64,000 nt of DNA from the NCBI GenBank assembly GCA_038380435.1, contig JAWZYU010000011.1, positions 83,056,501 to 83,120,500 on the forward strand, given 5' to 3'. The DNA comes from Ryuthela nishihirai. Lineage: Eukaryota > Arthropoda > Arachnida > Araneae > Heptathelidae. Shown one piece after another: positions 1 through 11,155 of this stretch; position 1 is the stretch's first letter; the number at the start of each line of letters is the position of its first letter. A model generated the notes under the pieces. That model ran no database searches. It had not been told where the DNA came from and saw only the letters and a program-made list of their open reading frames with translations. The position numbers were made by a program, and so were the translations under genes.

Positions 1-149
1 ACGACATAAGCTTTCAACATCATTATGTGATTTTCAGCGAGTTTTTGATATTCCACTAGTTTCATGTTTTTTTTTTAAATTTTATAATCAAAAATATACG
101 AAAATAAATGAAGTTTTATTATTCATATACATTAACTATATTATATATT

Positions 150-250
150 TTATGTGCGATCCAAAACAATTCATCTTCACTCAATGTGGCACAGGGAAGT
201 CAAATCTTCACTCAATGTGGCCCAGGGAAGACAAAAGGTTGGACACACCT
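150..250. mobile_element. hAT-like terminal remnant
   Basis: The segment ends in ggttggacacacctg, whose reverse complement begins CAGGTGTGTCCAACC. That resembles the terminal repeats of hAT elements, which often start CAGnGnTGTCCAA. Just inside it a stretch of about 27 bases (tcttcactcaatgtggc followed by a cagggaag-like end) occurs twice, at about 172 and 206. The rest of the element is not visible, so this is a single end and the class call rests on the terminus only. Bases 1-150 are AT-rich with nothing recognisable. Confidence 0.4.
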
Positions 251-254
251 GGTC

Positions 255-592
255 TAGAAGTACCTTTGAGCACTGCTCAAAATAAAAAAAGTTTCAAAAT
301 TTCATAAATTCAAAATTTGGCAGATTGCTAACATGTCTATCTATAGTATGTATCTCATGCTGATTCCGCCATAATGACTCCTGACTTAGTAAAAGTAGCT
401 TGCAGGATGTGATAAAAGAAGCAGAAATGTTAATGAATCTGCTTGAAGATCTTCGGTAGAGAAGGAAAATGACACCTAAATTTGCTGAGAATGTTAAGTC
501 AGCTCATAAACATATTAAACTTTGAACAAATGGTTCCTTTTTTTTGTTCTGTCAGAAGCAAGTGAAAGAACAGAATGTTATCAACCACCTCA
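255..592 (+). mobile_element. Gypsy retrotransposon fragment (leader and gag start)
   Basis: This stretch matches 61150-61478 almost base for base in its landmarks: tacctttgRgcactgctc, then tttcaaaatttcat, then the aagcagaaRtgttaatgaa block, and finally gtcagaagcaagt. It is therefore the leader and first part of gag of the same Ty3/Gypsy family that occupies the right end of the window. It stops at about 592, where a minus-strand RTE fragment begins. The next part of the same family resumes at about 4260, so 255-592 and 4260-5262 are probably halves of one copy. The reading frame is broken. Confidence 0.65.
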
Positions 593-1945
593 ACCTCCTC
601 TGCTCCTCTTTTCCTAAAAGAGTACTCTTTTAGTTCCCATAGAAAAGCCTGTTTGAAATGGTCCCATTCTTTTCCAACTTCAATAGTAAGCAAAAACCAT
701 AACTGTTATAATGACTAAGTAACCTATCATGGTAAGCTTTAGCTATCACTGGGTCTTCCAGAGCTTCAGAATTAGAGGAAAATTTTTTTAACCTTAGCAC
801 ACTTTTTGAGTTTAACTTGCAAGACACTTTTAACAAGGTAATGGTCAGACCCAATTTCAGCTCTGCTATATGACCTGGTATTCCTAACAGAACTAGCCCA
901 TTTGCTGTTAATTAACATATAATCAATCATATTCTTAATCGGCCCATCTGGTGAAACTGATGTGTACTTATATATGTTGCAGTGTTTGTAATAAGTGTTA
1001 GTTATTCTCAAACCATTAAGTTTACTTACCAAAAAAATTGGTCAGGCAGGTAGGAGACAATGCCCATTGCCATTGCAGCTACCAATACCAAAAGAGCCTA
1101 TCACCCCTCCCAAAAGGTCAGTCAGTACCAACTTTGGCATTGAAGTCACCTAGAACAAGGGTAATATCTCCTTTTTTGGCAGAATTTAAAATATCTTGAA
1201 GTTGTCCATAAAACCTATCCTTTTCATCCTCATCAGCATCCTCAGTGGGGGCATAACAGCAGATAACATTCAAGTCTTTAATGCTTGTCTCAAATTTTGC
1301 TGTAAGAAATCTTTCATTAATGCTCTTATATTCTAGAAGAGCATCACTGGCATGTCTACTGAGAAGTAGATCTATGTCTTGGTGATGCTTATTATCTTCC
1401 TCCCCTGAAAAGAGAAATTTAAAATTATTTTTCAGAATCTGACCTTTATCAATCTATTTGGTCTCTTGCAAGCCGTGAATATCTAAATTATAATGGTGGA
1501 ATTCTTGTGTGAGAACATCAAGAGAATAAGCTCTGTGCAGAGTCCTCACATTCCAACTAACTATGGAGAGAAAATGGTTAGTGGAATGCTTAAAGGAATG
1601 TTTATTTAGAGAGGGAATGCCGGCATAAAACAGCCCCCTAATCGCAGACATGGGGCAAAGACCCAATCCCCCACCACTAAAGGCTGAATCCATCTACACT
1701 GGAAGACTTCCTCCAATGTAGAATTTGACAATGCCCATAGGAGCAAGAGTTCAGGTGCCTGCGATGACCTCTGCTCAGGATTATCCACCAGCTGATAAAA
1801 CATATCCCATGAATCTATTCACTTGGGGCTGTCAACCCACAAACAAATGGAAAACACAGCAGAAGATTTTCCTTCCACAGAAGCCCACCAGGGAAGCAAA
1901 TTCAGGATCCATAAACAAGCTCAGAGACTATTTTCAGTCCAGTTC
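593..1945 (-). mobile_element. RTE-type LINE fragment (5' UTR and endonuclease)
   Basis: Read on the minus strand this matches the left half of the RTE element at 24784-28540. It contains the 5' leader, the AFSGGGLGLCPMS segment, the apurinic-type endonuclease motif SWNVRTLHRAYSLDV, and LDIHGLQETK at about 1454-1560. It then runs with stops and frameshifts toward 593. The reverse transcriptase half is missing. The 5' side is cut at about 1945, where a piggyBac-like repeat starts. Both ends are internal breakpoints and no target duplication is visible. Confidence 0.75.
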
Positions 1946-4228
1946 AAAAATTTGAAAATTAACAAAAAAATATGCTATTTTTAAAAATGGCACATTTTGG
2001 AAGTAATTATGAAGTACGTACAGCCATTTTGCTTTTCTCTTTTACACTCTTTTCTGCCATACACCTATTTAAAAAAAAAATAGCCTGTCAAGCAGCTGCT
2101 TGCTACAGAGGTCTGACAGGAGCCTGTCAGTTTATATGCCAAAGTAGAAGGTCTGAGAGGTTGGCAAGGACTTCAGCAGAAAAATGACACACATCCATGC
2201 CTTATCCAGGGCTCGAACCCAGGTCCCTTAGATCAGTAGCCTTAGATCAGTATCAACACTCTTTTCTGCCATACACCTATTTAAAAAAAAATAGCCTGTC
2301 AAGCAGCTGCTTGCTACAGAGGTCTGACAGGAGCCTGTCAGTTTATATGCCAAAGTAGAAGGTCTGAGAGGTTGGCAAGGACTTCAGCAGAAAAATGACA
2401 CACATCCATGCCTTATCCAGGGCTCGAACCCAGGTCCCTTAGATCAGTAGCCAAGTGTGCTAACCACTCTGCCACGGGACGGCAACCTATTTCAACATTC
2501 CCAGAATTATTTTTATTATTTATCCCAGCAGTCTATATATCTTTCCTGCTTTTACAATCGAAATTGGAAGTAATAATAGTTTTCTCATGCTGGTCACGTT
2601 ATGTCACGGCTCACTGTCTGCAGCAGAGGGGGAAGTGGTTGACACGTGCTACCTCCATTCATTCCATGTGTTATTAGTGGCTACATAATAGACTATTTAC
2701 AGTCTATTGGATACTTTCTGTAAAGTTAGTATTTACTTTTCGACATTTAAACCTTAGTTTTCATTTCAGCAGATATATTTTCGTAAATCATTGATCTTTT
2801 CGCTGATTGACAAGTATTGATTTTTCATTGTTATCCTACATCGGACAGATGGCCTACAACTTGTTGCTGTGGATGTTTTATTTTATTATTTATTACTTTT
2901 CCAGTAAAACTTTAATTTGGCATAATTTTCTGAAAATAATTAAGGTTTTGGATATGGAAGCAAATTAATTTCTGAAGATTTATTTCCGTGATTTAGAGAT
3001 CTTTTTGTTGGCTGATTTATCGATCTTTCTGAGTTATACTACTTTGAATGGCCATCTTTGATATGGAAGCAAAGTGGACTTCCTTGTCACAGAAATCAGT
3101 CATGTTAGAGGGCAATTTTTGGAAGAGATTTTACCCCCTCCCCCTAGAAAAATTACATTCAAAATACGATTTTTATGTTTATACTGAATGATTTTAAAAG
3201 CATTCTCACCCCCAGTATCTTGGCTTTGGTGCATGAACCTTTCTGCACTTAACTATGATCATCAAACTTCAACACTCAAAGAAAAATGAAAAATTCATGT
3301 TTAGTAAAAGAAGCAGCCAAGAAAGTTTTTTTTTTCTATTTTATGACCAGTTCAGAAAACCCTGTGAATGTGAGAAGTCCAAGTCACTTTGTATGACACT
3401 GGCTGTGTTTAAAATATACGATACTGAAAAGAATCATTAAAAGAAATAAATGTCATATTTGAAGTTAAGTTGAATATTATATTATTCAGGAGGAAATTTC
3501 CTTTTGATTAATATATAATTTAACTATTTTTATTCATCAGGTATTCCAAAATGAAGTCTTAATTGCATAGTCTGACCTTTTTTTTTCACCATATCACATT
3601 AAAATCAATATGCTGGTAAATTTGTTTATATTATTTATTTTCATAAAATTCGTAATTAAATTCTGTTTAATTTGGTATATAGCATAACCTATTTCTGTTG
3701 ATTGGTTATTTAAAAAAAAAACCTACTTCCGTTGATTGGTTATGTTTTAAAAAATTTCTAAAGTTGACTTGTTTATCTGACTCAGCACAATTGGCTAAAC
3801 GCCAGGAATTTTCTCTAATGGTACCGAGAAAAAAATAAAATGAAAGAAATATTTACTTGAAACCAAAAAAATAATTTTTTCATTTTTCAGAAATAGCTTT
3901 TCTATTTATGTGCATTATAATCATTTCTGTCTATTACTTTTTTTTTTAAATAAATTTTTGTGTTGCTAGATGCATTTTTTTTTATTGCATAGCTCTATAA
4001 AAGCCCTAGTAAAATAAAACTAGTAGTCTTTTTTGATAAATATTACATTTTCAGAAAATTCACAATTAAATGCTGATTAATTTTGCATATAACATATAAT
4101 TTGCCACATAACATTTCATTAGCTATTTGGCAAAAAGTTTTTAAGTTAATTTTTTTTGGCTGAATGTAGGGAGAAAATAGCTTGGCCTCTGAATGGAAAC
4201 CAGTTTTTCAGGCTGGACACTTGAAGGG
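1946..4228 (+). mobile_element. piggyBac-like non-autonomous element, 5'-truncated
   Basis: This is one of about eight dispersed copies of the same AT-rich family (others near 12985, 13953, 20092, 23998, 40590, 43640, 48210 and 58933). The right end reads ggacacttgaaggg followed by TTAA at 4229-4232. This corresponds to the CCCTTCCAGTGTC terminal repeat and TTAA target seen at both ends of the complete copy at 23998-31316. The left part is missing, cut by the RTE fragment. A SINE with an internal tandem duplication is inserted at 2071-2484. No transposase-like ORF is visible; short ORFs here look random. Confidence 0.6.
2071..2484 (-). mobile_element. tRNA-derived SINE (family B) with internal tandem duplication
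   Basis: On the minus strand the element starts with a tRNA-like head (gtcccgtggc-like start, B box ggttcgagccc) and ends in the shared tail agcagctgcttgaca followed by an A/T tract. It is flanked by the 8-bp direct repeat acctattt at 2063-2070 and 2485-2492, a credible target duplication inside the piggyBac-like element. The body is duplicated: bases 2044-2255 repeat at 2256-2467 with a 212-bp period. The first unit includes flanking host sequence (acactcttttctgcc), so duplication happened after insertion. Confidence 0.75.
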
Positions 4229-4259
4229 TTAATTGGGTGTGTTAAGGGTTAATTGGGTG

Positions 4260-5262
4260 GAATAACATAGGATGTTGTCGTGGAACAGATTTTTGGGAAG
4301 ACTTCAAAAATGAACTATTGGAAATTTATCCACCTTACAATGATTTTATACATCTAGCTACAGACCTTTTTTTCATGAAGACAAAGAGAAGATGATTTCG
4401 AAACATTCATCTGGGGGTACAGTAGAGTTATACCAGCTGTAGGATGCTAATGCCACCGAAATTGACATAATAAACTGCATTATGTCACAGTTACTTTTGC
4501 CTTTAAGAGTTTTTAGAAGTCAAAAGCAACTTCAATTTCAACTTTAGTCAAATTGGCTTGGCAATAATCACAAAAAGAGAATCTGCAAAAATGGCATTAA
4601 ATCAACAATGGATGCAATCCTTGCCAAAGCAGCGATATCAAGTTGAATCTCACAAAATGACTCCTGCACAACAGGAAGTTACATGGTCCCAACAATTTGT
4701 GCCGAATGTGTCTACGTTGATGCAGAACAAACAGAGATTATGTTCTGCATCAAGCATAAAATGATGAAACTAGACCAAAATCTTTTGCTAGGAAAAATAG
4801 AGAAACTTTCAGATGTAATTTTTGTGACTGACTAGGGCACACAGAGCAATATTACTACAGAAAAAATGACAATTTGGGAAACTTAAATTAGGATCGTTGA
4901 AGCAAGAGGCCAAAGTTTCTCAAGAAAAGCCCTCTCATGAGTTGTCTTATCACTGTTGGTACACATAACATTACAGAATTATGTTTTGTGAAGCCTTGTT
5001 ATGAAAAAACTGAATCAGCAGATCATATCGATACAGGAGTTGATCTTTCATGTTTATCTGAGAAAATTTTTGATAAAATTAACCATAATTGTGAATTTAA
5101 ATTTTTTCAGTGGTCCAGTGGACTTTCTAATTTATCTTGTAGGTCCAAAGCAGAATGTTCAGGAAGAAACTGTATAATGTCCTATCAGTTAAATGTGAAT
5201 TTAGAGAAACAAGCTAATGATGCAAAGCAAGTTGATAGTGAGAAAAGTGTTAAAATATAGGT
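4260..5262 (+). mobile_element. Gypsy retrotransposon fragment (gag C-terminus, zinc knuckle, protease)
   Basis: This continues the Gypsy family seen at 61660-62580. It encodes a gag segment (WEDFKNELLEIYPPYNDF-like), then a CCHC zinc knuckle at about 4815-4865. The knuckle is degraded: an in-frame stop follows the second cysteine and the last cysteine is replaced by tyrosine. A retropepsin-like segment with the active-site triad DTG (DHIDTGVDLSCLSEK, about 5022-5066) lies in an open stretch from 4937 to 5260. Reverse transcriptase and integrase are absent. It is a dead copy, probably the continuation of 255-592. Confidence 0.7.
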
Positions 5263-5387
5263 TTTAAAAGAAAAATTAATCAGAACTATTAAATGAATTA
5301 CTCACATAATCACTGTAAATTTGAACATATCTGCCCAGTAGGATAAATCTATTTAAATTATAAAATCTTCATTCTATTACCTTACAT

Positions 5388-5891
5388 CAGGGAGGGCCAA
5401 ACTAATGGACTCTGTGATCGACTTTTAAGACAGAAAATCTTTCGCAATTGACCATAGTACAAAGTCATAATAATGATTTAAACACTGCTTGACCAGATAA
5501 GCATAAAATAACAATTTAGCATCAAACATATTAATGTGACATTGTTACATTAATTAAAATACAATCTTTTCCATCTAAAACAATTTATTATAAATATCCA
5601 TAAAAGGTGATTGTTTTCACTAACTTTATTATTGAGAAGTAGATGCATGACACTGCATATCTGCTGCTAGTTACTAAATGAGAACTCATAACTGCTGATT
5701 ATACTAGAATTATACACTTCATTAAAAAAATTCCATTAAATCTAGCTGCAAATTCACTTACAAACACTAAGACTTGTGATACAGTAGTGGCAGTAACCAG
5801 TGTGTTCACATTAGTGTAAGTTGATAACCAGCTATGGCAGCTACCTGATTGACCAAACAGTTGAATGCGATCGACTGTTAGGCCACCTCTG
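5388..5891. mobile_element. hAT-like MITE
   Basis: The left end begins cagggagggccaaac and the right end, reverse-complemented, begins cagaggtggcctaac, giving terminal inverted repeats typical of hAT elements (CAGnGnnGGCC). Both ends continue with a similar gatcgac motif further in. The flanking octamers ccttacat (5380-5387) and tattacac (5892-5899) share the core ttaca, compatible with a decayed 8-bp target duplication. The roughly 500-bp interior has no coding potential. Bases 5263-5387 hold nothing recognisable. Confidence 0.5.
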
Positions 5892-6016
5892 TATTACACC
5901 ATATAAGGAGGTTGAGATTATTATTGATGCAATTTATTAATTAACAATCATACAGAAAAGAAAACCTTAATTAATAAAGCCTTAATTGCTTAAATGCATT
6001 GATTAGATGTTCTGTG

Positions 6017-6212
6017 CCATCCTGTGGCCGAGTGGTTAGAGCACTTGGCTACTGATCAAAGAGACCTGGGTTTGAGCCCTGGATAAGGTATGGATGTTTG
6101 TGTTATTTTTCTGCTAAAGTCCAGCCATCCTCACAGACCTTCTATTATGGCATACAAACTTACAGGCTCCTGTCAGACATCTGTAGCAAGCAGCTGCTTG
6201 AGAAGGTTCTAG
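6017..6212 (+). mobile_element. tRNA-derived SINE (family B), nearly full length
   Basis: The head reads as a tRNA-like promoter with A box tggccgagtggtt and B box gggtttgagccc. It is followed by the family body and the tail agcaagcagctgcttgag. Unlike most copies it ends in agaaggtt rather than the usual ggggtatttattt, so the 3' end is altered or truncated. Tail sequence shared with the RTE family suggests mobilisation by RTE machinery. Confidence 0.75.
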
Positions 6213-6460
6213 ATGTTTAGGAGAGATTTTTACGTTTCTATTGGGATCTTTCTGTGGTAGGTTGAGAAGACTAACACACTTAAGATTCACTCCTTATTCT
6301 TTGATGGTCGACTGTAAATCAATACTGGACATTAAATTCTGATGTTTATGACTTGATAACATTGAAGTTCATACTGATAGACATGCCAGCCCTTTTTAGT
6401 CAGATGGTATAGTTGACTGATGGTCCTCCGAACTGGTCACTCTTTTTCAATGAACATATA

Positions 6461-6535
6461 CAGTCATATCAGAATAATATGACCACCTACCATACATATA
6501 CTATGGTAGGTGGTCATATTATTCTGATACAACTG
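6461..6535. mobile_element. palindromic mariner-type MITE, about 75 bp
   Basis: The two halves are almost perfect reverse complements: cagtcatatcagaataatat at the left and atattattctgatacaactg at the right. The block gaccacctaccata is mirrored by tatggtaggtggtc, with only a few bases between the arms. TA dinucleotides lie next to the ends, as expected for Tc1/mariner target duplication. It can only be a non-autonomous hairpin element. Confidence 0.55.
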
Positions 6536-6539
6536 TGTA

Positions 6540-7768
6540 TCAACTGATATTTAAATGATTAGCCCACAAAGAACACTGTTTAGACTTAATAGATCAAAAT
6601 GTTAAAACAAACATATAAGACAGATGCATTTTGTCTACATAACTTAATCAGGCAGTGTGCTACTTAGACGGTAGGAGGTTTTTAAGTATTTTTACTCTAG
6701 TAGTAGTCCAGTGAATCAAGAGTCAGGTGACTTAGGAGTAATTTCTATGGCAATGGTATTGGGTTAATTTCTGTGTTAATAATATATTTTAATTTAAATA
6801 AATTATCAAATTCTCTAAATAAATTAATTGGGAATTTATAAAGGGGAGGGGGATACTATTATTCTGGGTTGTAAAACATTATTGATTAAATTATTATCTA
6901 TTATAGTTTATGTTAGAGCAGTTTTTGGTAAATTATTTTTTAACTTGTATTAATGTTCCTTGAGTTATGCTGCCATCTGTTGGTAAGTTCTTCCTACATA
7001 TTTATTTTTATTTGCTAATTTATTATCAGGGTGATTAATTTTGATTAAATATACCCATCCTATAGGGGATGTTTTATTTCTATCACTAATTGCTAAAGAT
7101 GTTATATTATTTATTATGCTAATAGGAGCATTCATAATTACTTAAAGTTTTAAATATTTGAAAGTTTAGGGACATATGGAAAGGACACTGTATATTTAAT
7201 TACTTTATATTGACCTTGTTACACAAATTAATCCACAGCACATCATTGATTTGGTTAATATTTAGTGGCTTGAACAAATTTTAATCACTATTATGCTATT
7301 TATGTATCATGATGACAATATTTACACTGGGCAACACACAAAAAGGCTTTGAAATGAAAATAGCCAATCTTTACTAATTTCGAGGTGCTGAACAAGAAAA
7401 TGACAATAAAATTTGTTGATTGGCTCTTGTTTAGGAGAGACAGATGGTCATGCACAAATGACTCAGTCGCATTGAGTACATAGGTAACCATTTTGCAACA
7501 CTGTATTTTAAACACCAGATTGCAGCATATTGTGTTGTATTGCATTAGCCCACCATACACACAACCCCCGGAGGTATTGCATCATTGTGTGATGCAATGT
7601 AGTTGAGTTATGACATCGCAGCTTTACGGTCGTGGAGAAAAGATGATGCAATTGTTAGTTGTAAGCAACATCTCGTAGGGTGAGCAAGTCTTTTGAACGA
7701 CTTCCATTTACCCCTGAGTCATAAGTATAACACAAGTGATCCTTGCAGTTTTAATCCAACAGTAGTGA
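6540..7768. other. AT-rich stretch without recognisable genes
   Basis: I see no supported coding exon, RNA gene or classified repeat here. There is a short ggggaggggg run near 6843. The bases just before 7769 (about 7560-7768) are more balanced in composition and may be the upstream region of the decayed protein copy that begins at 7769. Confidence 0.5.
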
Positions 7769-9392
7769 TGCCTCGTAACTGTGTTAATAGTGCAGATACA
7801 TTTACAGGCAAGTGACTTTTGCAAGCCAGAAAAGGGCCATCACTCCAATAGTGAAAGCTGGGGACCAGGAAAGGCCTGGGCCCCACACATATGCTGCAGT
7901 TCGTGCAAGAAATCTTCCGAAGTGCAGTGCCGTTTGCTATTCCTATGGTTTGGAGAGAGCCAAGCAATCACGCAAATGACTGCTACTTCTGCATGGTTCC
8001 ACCTGTTTCTGGAGGCATCACAAGGTAAAAGAAGTGGACAATAGCATGTCCGAATATACAATCTGCTCTCCAACCAGTTCCGTACGGCAAAGGCCTTCCC
8101 GTTCCCAAACCTCCAAAAGAATATTCCATCGATTCCGATGATAAGGTGGGAGGTGAAGTGATGTCGGGTTCTCTGCAGCCTTCGGTGTCCAATGATGATC
8201 CATACGTCTGCCATGGTGCATCATCTACACGACACATTCTCACCGAAGAAGAAATGAACAATCTTCTTCATGATCTGGAGCTGTCCAAGGCCAAAGCAGT
8301 GTTACTTGGATCAAGACAAAAAATGGAATATTCTCAAGGAAAATGTCCGAGTGACTTTGTTTTGAACTTGTCATGAGCAGTTTGTGCCTTACTTCAGAAA
8401 GGAAGATGACCTTGTGTTCTGCTCCGATGTAGATGGCCTGATGAATGCCCTCGGATTCAAACATGACCCTCAAAGAATGGTGACTATTCATAGACTCCTC
8501 AAAATTGAGTCTCAAGGCAGTGTTGCTGCATAATGGAAATTGACTTCCATCCATTCCGGTCGGACATGCTGTCTACATGAAAGAAACCTACAACAACCTA
8601 AAACAGCTGTTGAACTGTCTTCAATACAGAAAGTATGGTTGGCATCTCTGTTTGACTTGAAGGTAGTGGCTCTGTTGATGGGTTTGCAAGCTGGGATATA
8701 TGAAATACTGCTATTTCTTATGTGAATGGGACAGCCGAGCAAAGACTTTGCACTATGTGAAGAGAAACTGGCCTCAGAGGAAATATCTGAAGGTCGCAGA
8801 GAAGAATGTGAAACACCCAGCACTGGCAGAAATGCACAAAATCCTGCTACTGCCCATACACATCAAACTCGGTGTGATGAAAAACTTTGTAAAAGCCATG
8901 GACCAGACTGCATCAGCTTTCAAGTACTTGGCTGATAAATTCCTTCGACTCAGTGAAGTGAAAATTAAAGAGGAAACTTTTGTGGGTCCTCAGATCCGCG
9001 AGCTCTTCAGAGACCAGATGTTCAACAACCTGCTTCAGGGGGACGAGAAAAAGGTGTGGGACATGTTTTATCTGGTGTCAACTAAATTCCTCGGGAATGT
9101 CAGGGCAGACAACTACAAGAAACTGGTTAAGGACATATTGTCTCTGTATCACAAACTTGGCTGCAGTATGTCCTTAAAAATCTACTTTCTCCATTCCCAC
9201 TTAGATTTCTTCCCCGACAACTGCGGCATGATTAGTGATGAGCACAGTGAACATTTTCACCAGGACATTGCAATGATGGAGAAACAATACCAGGGAAACT
9301 GGTTCACTTCAATGTTGGCTGACACCAGAGGATTGGATGCTCACCAGAGAAGATCCTGAGCAGCTGTACAAGCGATGGGCAAAGTTACATTG
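7769..9392 (+). pseudogene. decayed copy of an uncharacterised multicopy arthropod protein
   Basis: The reading begins MPRNCVNSADTF and then loses its zinc-finger region. It resumes with blocks in different frames: AVPFAIPMVWREP, DCYFCMVPP, VPYGKGLPVPKPPK, LTEEEMNNLLHDLELSK, then an open 219-codon stretch (8700-9359). That stretch contains YCYFLCEWDSRAK, LPIHIKLGVMKNFVKAM, LGCSMSLKIYFLHSHLDFF and SDEHSEHFHQDIAMMEKQY. The C-terminus WMLTREDPEQLYKRW lies in another frame, to a stop at 9390-9392. A second, differently damaged copy lies at 46357-48025, so the original protein can be outlined by comparison. I recognise it as a family repeated in arthropod genomes, but I do not know its function. 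Lack of introns and copy number suggest a mobile or retrocopied origin. Confidence 0.6.
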
Positions 9393-9860
9393 AAAGTAGA
9401 AGCAGAGTTTTACCGTACATGTCATATGTAAGTATTAAATTGTAGCCAATTTTCATTGTCATATTCGTGCTCAGCATCTTGAAATCTTTAAGAAATGGTT
9501 ACTTTTATCTCAGAAGAATGACTTTTACGAAAATTTGTTGCCCAGTGTTATCATGTAAATTTCATTAGTGCTGCAAGAATTTTTACCATAACAAAACTGA
9601 ACTCTTTATTTTGACTAGAACTTTCCTCTATCAGTGATATAATGAAATTTATTTACTTACTATTCATTACACTGAGACTTATTCATTTTTGAATAATTTA
9701 TGTAATTCTGATATAGTTGCTCCTTCCTCTGCTTGGGAATTGCTATGTGTTAAAAGTTTATTATGGCTTATTATGATTTGCATTAAACAAATTATCCTTT
9801 TAAAAGTCAAAACCTTCAAATTGGCATTCCACTGTATTTTTTATATATTTGTTACATTAC

Positions 9861-9999
9861 CTTCAATTTTTTCTTGGGATTCTTTTAAACGCTTCTGTGA
9901 TTCGTGATTATGTTTTGCAGGTAAAAACATCACTTGTGGCTTAGAAGTTGTTTGGATAAAATTCAGTAAAAGCTTCTGTTTATTTACCCATTTTTCATG
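9861..9999 (-). CDS. PNN: pinin exon (conserved core, third visible)
   Basis: On the minus strand an acceptor (ttgatttttag) precedes an exon of 139 bases, followed by the donor gtaatg. It begins HEKWVNKQKLLLNFIQTT and contains KPQVMFLPAKHNHESQK, ending KESQEKIE. This lines up with the pinin segment that I recall in human as WNEHNAKIIKYIRTKTKP followed by HLFYIPG and a QKLIEESQ motif. It starts in phase 0, which fits the phase-0 end of the exon at 16543-16698, 6.5 kb upstream in the gene. It ends after the first base of a codon, so a further exon must exist at lower coordinates; I could not find it. Pinin is a nuclear speckle and exon-junction-associated protein involved in splicing. Confidence 0.82.
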
Positions 10000-10149
10000 C
10001 TAAAAATCAAGAAATATATTATTAATATACATCAGACAAAAAAAGATGTAAAATATGAATATTTTTCTTTAATTGTATGATTCTCAATATATAAGGCAAA
10101 ACTATTTACTGTTTCTCAGATGACACTACATATATTGCATTATAATATA

Positions 10150-10285
10150 AATAAATACCCCCTCAAGCAGCTGCTTGCCACAGAGGTCTGACAGGAGCCT
10201 GTCAGTTTATATGCCAGAGTAGAAGGTCTGTGAGGATGGCAGGACCTCAGCAGAAAAACAACACAAGCATCCATAGATCTTCAAA
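10150..10285 (-). mobile_element. SINE family B, 5'-truncated
   Basis: It starts on the plus strand with ataaataccccctcaagcag, the reverse complement of the usual tail, and continues through the body to about 10270. The tRNA-like head is missing. It lies in the pinin intron just upstream (in gene orientation) of the exon at 9861-9999. Confidence 0.7.
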
Positions 10286-10427
10286 TTTTTGTAAAATGAA
10301 ATGCACCACTATCATTTCAGACATGCAATTATGATTAACAGTACTACCAAGATAATATTTGTAGTCACCATGAGGTGAGAAACACAGGAGTGTACTCAGA
10401 GTTGATTATAACCTAAGCAGGTAAAAA

Positions 10428-10742
10428 AGACTGGGTTGTTTTTACCTCTGAGCAGCACATTTTTTGCACACAATGGACCAAATGGCAGGTCACAAGTATA
10501 CCAAAGGCTCAGAGCTATGTAAAAGGAGATTCACTCAGTAGCTGTTATGAGATAGAAAGTCTTCTGTCAGAGCAGTTCAGCATGTTCTTTAATGTGCACA
10601 GGGTATGGCTTTTACACAAGAGGCCAATTTGATGGAAAGCAATCTTTCAAAGTTCATCAGTATCCTCTTTCTTACTGTGAGGGGGCTAGCAGAAAAAACA
10701 ATCTTACCATAGTCACAATGGGGACTTGTACCTGGGACTAGA
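10428..10742 (-). mobile_element. SINE family A, diverged copy
   Basis: The plus strand reads gggttgtttttacctctgag, then the ttgcacacaatgg block, the ttctttaatgtgcacagggt block, and a decayed tRNA-like end (gacttgtacctgggac). It is the most diverged full-span copy of this long SINE family in the window and is directly followed by another copy at 10744. Confidence 0.6.
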
Positions 10743-10743
10743 C

Positions 10744-11155
10744 CTAGTACCCAGACTAGGTTGTGTTGTTTTACCTCTGAACGGCACTTTTTTGCACACA
10801 ATGGGCTAAATGGCAAGGTCACATGGACCCCGAAGGCTCATAGAAGGTTGGGGGAGGACCACTGGGGACCCACTGGAACAGCTGTTGGGAGACAGATGGT
10901 AACCTCCCATCAAGGCCATTCAGCGTGTTCTTTAATGTGCAGAGGGTATGGCTCTCCCGCACACAGGGCCATGGCTTCACGTCCCATCCGACAGACGGCG
11001 GCCTTTCCAAGCCCATCGATGTCCCCTACTGACAGTGAGCAGGGCGGGGAATTTTGCGGAGATAAATCTCAATGCTGACCCAGCTGGGACTCGAACCTGG
11101 GAACTACAGATTATGAGCCTGTAGCACTACCGACCAAGCAGAACTGACTTCGTGT
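10744..11155 (-). mobile_element. SINE family A, near full length
   Basis: Read on the minus strand it begins with a tRNA-like head whose B box is ggttcgagtccc (11088-11099 in reverse) and whose A-box region corresponds to the plus-strand gcactaccgacc. A body of about 300 bp follows and the tail is gaggtaaaacaacacaacc. The family is unusually long for a SINE at about 390 bp. Other copies are at 18228, 23510, 26557 and 39283. It has no coding capacity; open frames crossing it are shadows. Confidence 0.75.

Noticed and set aside
3255..3440. Short plus-strand frame in the piggyBac-like element (KNEKFMFSKRSSQESFFF)
   Set aside because: The same region in other copies is broken by stops and indels, so there is no sign of protein conservation.
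6800..7140. Possible nuclear copy of mitochondrial DNA, because of high AT content
   Set aside because: No mitochondrial protein or RNA segment could be recognised in any frame.
10589..11078. Open frames on both strands between 10589 and 11078
   Set aside because: They lie entirely within SINE family A copies and recur in every other copy with different stops, so they are shadows of a non-coding repeat.
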